DNA of 15,044 nucleotides, taken from JAKSCF01 sp028279945. GTDB lineage: Bacteria; Bacillota; Clostridia; Peptostreptococcales; JAAYPU01. Position numbers and translations under genes: made by a program. How positions within the stretch are numbered: position 1 is the first letter of the stretch; every line of letters begins with the position of its first letter. The notes beneath the pieces were generated by a model. That model was not told where the DNA came from, did no database searches, and worked only from the letters and a program-made list of their open reading frames with translations. The stretch is taken from positions 1-15,044 of the forward strand of contig JANQMT010000084.1 in the NCBI GenBank assembly GCA_028279945.1, in the 5' to 3' direction. Below, in pieces: positions 14,041-15,044 of this stretch.

Positions 14041-14100
14041 TTTAAGGAACTCATTATATTCTAGCTTAAAGAATTATAATAAATGTATTGCTTTAAATTG
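14041..14100 (+). repeat. Dispersed intergenic repeat, copy D
   Basis: TTTAAGGAACTCATTATATT matches TTTTAAGGAATTGTTCATAT of copy A. GAATTATAATAAAT and TATTGCTTTAAATTG match the end of copy B. It follows the 126-aa gene and precedes the minus-strand 107-aa gene's 3' end. Confidence 0.4.
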
Positions 14101-14165
14101 TTAATAGCTGAAAGCTAAACTATTCTACCATTGTTTTCGCGACTATCCGTGGGGCTTAAAAACGC

Positions 14166-14489
14166 TTAAAAAATATACAGACTCATATTTATAATGAAAA
14201 AAATAAAAGCTGTAAGAATTGTTGAATTAATGAATCTTAGTCTTAGACCTTTATCTTTAAAAAAATCCTTGTTTGATAGCAGTGTTATAATAATATGATT
14301 ATATGCCCACGCACAAGTTAACCCAGGAATAAAAATTAACAAATGTATATCATAACTTGGGTCAGAATGACCTACTACTACTGTCAGTAACGATAATATT
14401 GGTATCATTATACCATCTGTCCACTTTGTATATTTTTTATTTGGAATATTCTCAGTAAACCAAAATTTATCCTTAAAAAAATTTAACAT
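14166..14489 (-). CDS. Hypothetical small membrane protein (107 aa)
   Basis: Not recognised. A polar N-terminus (MLNFFKDKFWFTENIPNKKY) is followed by three likely membrane helices (about residues 27-42, 48-70 and 88-106), the first two separated by the short loop HSDPSYD. A basic segment KDFFKDKGLRLRF precedes the last helix. AAGGAGG lies five bases before the ATG, one of the best ribosome binding sites in this stretch, so the gene is very likely real. It is the only minus-strand gene of the right-end group, and it is transcribed away from the first tRNA-derived repeat about 95 bp upstream. Confidence 0.8.
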   Translation of the reverse strand: MLNFFKDKFWFTENIPNKKYTKWTDGIMIPILSLLTVVVGHSDPSYDIHLLIFIPGLTCAWAYNHIIITLLSNKDFFKDKGLRLRFINSTILTAFIFFIINMSLYIF

Positions 14490-14583
14490 ATGTCCTCCTT
14501 GAGAAGTTTATTTCATACTATAGTTTACCATATTTTTATATTTTTTCACCCATCTATAAAATTTAGACAATACATTGGCTTAA

Positions 14584-14641
14584 TCAAAAAACTTGACTGG
14601 GGGTCAAGAGGTCGTAGGTTCAAATCCTATCACTCCGACCA
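14584..14641 (+). repeat. tRNA-Pro(GGG) 3'-half repeat, copy 1 (att-like)
   Basis: From 14592 to 14641 the sequence is an intact tRNA 3' half. The anticodon stem CTTGA/TCAAG holds the loop CTGGGGG (anticodon GGG at 14599-14601). Then follow variable bases AGGTC, T-arm GTAGG-TTCAAAT-CCTAT, acceptor strand CACTCCG, discriminator A and encoded CCA. This matches tRNA-Pro. No D-arm or 5' acceptor strand (CGGAGTG expected) lies upstream, so it cannot make a functional tRNA. The eight bases before it (TCAAAAAA) are shared with copy 2. Confidence 0.8.
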
Positions 14642-14716
14642 ATTGAAAATATTCACTTTTATAACAAAATACATTTTTATGTAGCAAACATAAATAGTTA
14701 TACAAAAGGAAAAAAT

Positions 14717-14971
14717 ATGGATAGAAAAAAATCTTTATTACTTTTATTATTTGGAATACTGATATTACATTTAATCACAGATATTAAAGCTATAGATATA
14801 TTGTTTTATGCTGCAATAATTTTTTTGATCAATTATTTAATAATAAAGAAGTGGAAATTTCACACCTTCAATGGGACAATAAAAAGACAGATAACAAAAA
14901 TTTTCAATTACATTTTAAGGCGAATAATTTGTAAATACACTGCATATTTTGGGAACTTATTCAAAGACTAA
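14717..14971 (+). CDS. Hypothetical small membrane protein (84 aa) between tRNA-derived repeats
   Basis: Not recognised. After MDRKK come two adjacent hydrophobic helices (about residues 6-20 and 24-43), followed by a basic soluble tail (KKWKFHTFNGTIKRQITKIF and RRIICK). AAAGGA lies about 7 nt before the ATG. The gene fills the 330-nt space between the two tRNA-Pro 3'-half repeats as a one-gene cassette. Its end overlaps GGGAACTTATTC (14951-14962), an inverted form of the GAGTTCCC word seen in the neighbouring repeats. Membrane topology suggests an inner-membrane protein; no function is inferred. Confidence 0.65.
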   Translation: MDRKKSLLLLLFGILILHLITDIKAIDILFYAAIIFLINYLIIKKWKFHTFNGTIKRQITKIFNYILRRIICKYTAYFGNLFKD

Positions 14972-14974
14972 ACT

Positions 14975-15031
14975 TCAAAAAACTTGACCGGAGGTCAAGG
15001 GTCGTAGGTTCAAATCTTATCGCTCCGACTA
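14975..15031 (+). repeat. tRNA-Pro 3'-half repeat, copy 2, degenerated
   Basis: It is a direct repeat of copy 1 at a distance of 391 bp: TCAAAAAA, then anticodon stem CTTGA/TCAAG with loop CCGGAGG, T-arm GTAGG-TTCAAAT-CTTAT, acceptor CGCTCCG and ACTA. Compared with copy 1, the loop has lost the universal U33, the variable region is one base shorter, and the CCA has become CTA. It is therefore a decayed or diverged, non-functional copy. The 5' half is again missing. Confidence 0.75.
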
Positions 15032-15044
15032 TAAATAAGGCAGT

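Noticed and set aside
14592..14641. Functional tRNA-Pro gene
   Set aside because: Only the 3' half is present. No D-arm or 5' acceptor strand pairing with CACTCCG lies upstream, and 14540-14591 is AT-rich non-tRNA sequence.
14490..14684. 64-codon + strand frame across the first tRNA-derived repeat
   Set aside because: It has no good ribosome binding site and reads through the tRNA half, so it is a shadow frame.

Overview
The window looks like a chromosomal stretch of a low-GC, spore-former-type Firmicute, most likely an anaerobic member of the Clostridia. The support is strong AAGGAGG-type ribosome binding sites, very AT-rich intergenic DNA, a sigma-54 (RpoN) activator of the AcoR type, a TRAP transporter and a group II intron remnant. 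Species cannot be assigned from sequence reading alone.

Left two thirds (about 170-9850) form one catabolic locus. A sigma-54-dependent activator (GAF-PAS-AAA+-Fis, 269-2257, + strand) faces a minus-strand gene set. In transcription order that set is a class III aminotransferase (9602-8361), a transaldolase-family enzyme (8323-7271), a TIM-barrel sugar isomerase/epimerase (6933-6127), and a TRAP transporter made of a DctP lipoprotein (5658-4585), DctQ (4479-3895) and DctM (3892-2573), perhaps ending with a 59-codon small ORF (2504-2325). A near-consensus -24/-12 promoter (9642-9656) lies just upstream of the aminotransferase. Behind it are an 18/19-bp inverted repeat and a perfect 36-bp palindrome that share the 12-mer TGAGAATAAAAT, well placed as activator sites. 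I infer that an acidic substrate enters by the TRAP system and is processed by transamination, epimerisation and aldol chemistry under RpoN control. The combination does not match a pathway I can name. The operon carries scars: a piece of group II intron domain I between the transaldolase and epimerase genes, an inverted-repeat-bounded leader before dctP, and an IS256-family transposase fragment upstream.

Middle (9850-12600): about 770 bp of decayed, gene-free DNA with a strong hairpin at 10458-10506, then two minus-strand lipid-related genes, a CDP-alcohol phosphatidyltransferase and a patatin-like phospholipase.

Right end (12600-15044): a markedly AT-rich accessory stretch of small genes (three to four short membrane proteins and one 126-aa soluble protein). 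They are separated by diverged copies of one intergenic element (GAGTTCCC ... GGAATTGTT ... TATAAT). The last gene lies between two direct repeats made of the 3' half of a tRNA-Pro(GGG) gene plus a conserved 8-nt upstream tag. This resembles a cassette array or stacked integration at tRNA-derived att sites, and it is the most unusual architecture in the window. No CRISPR array, rRNA, complete tRNA or complete transposase was found.
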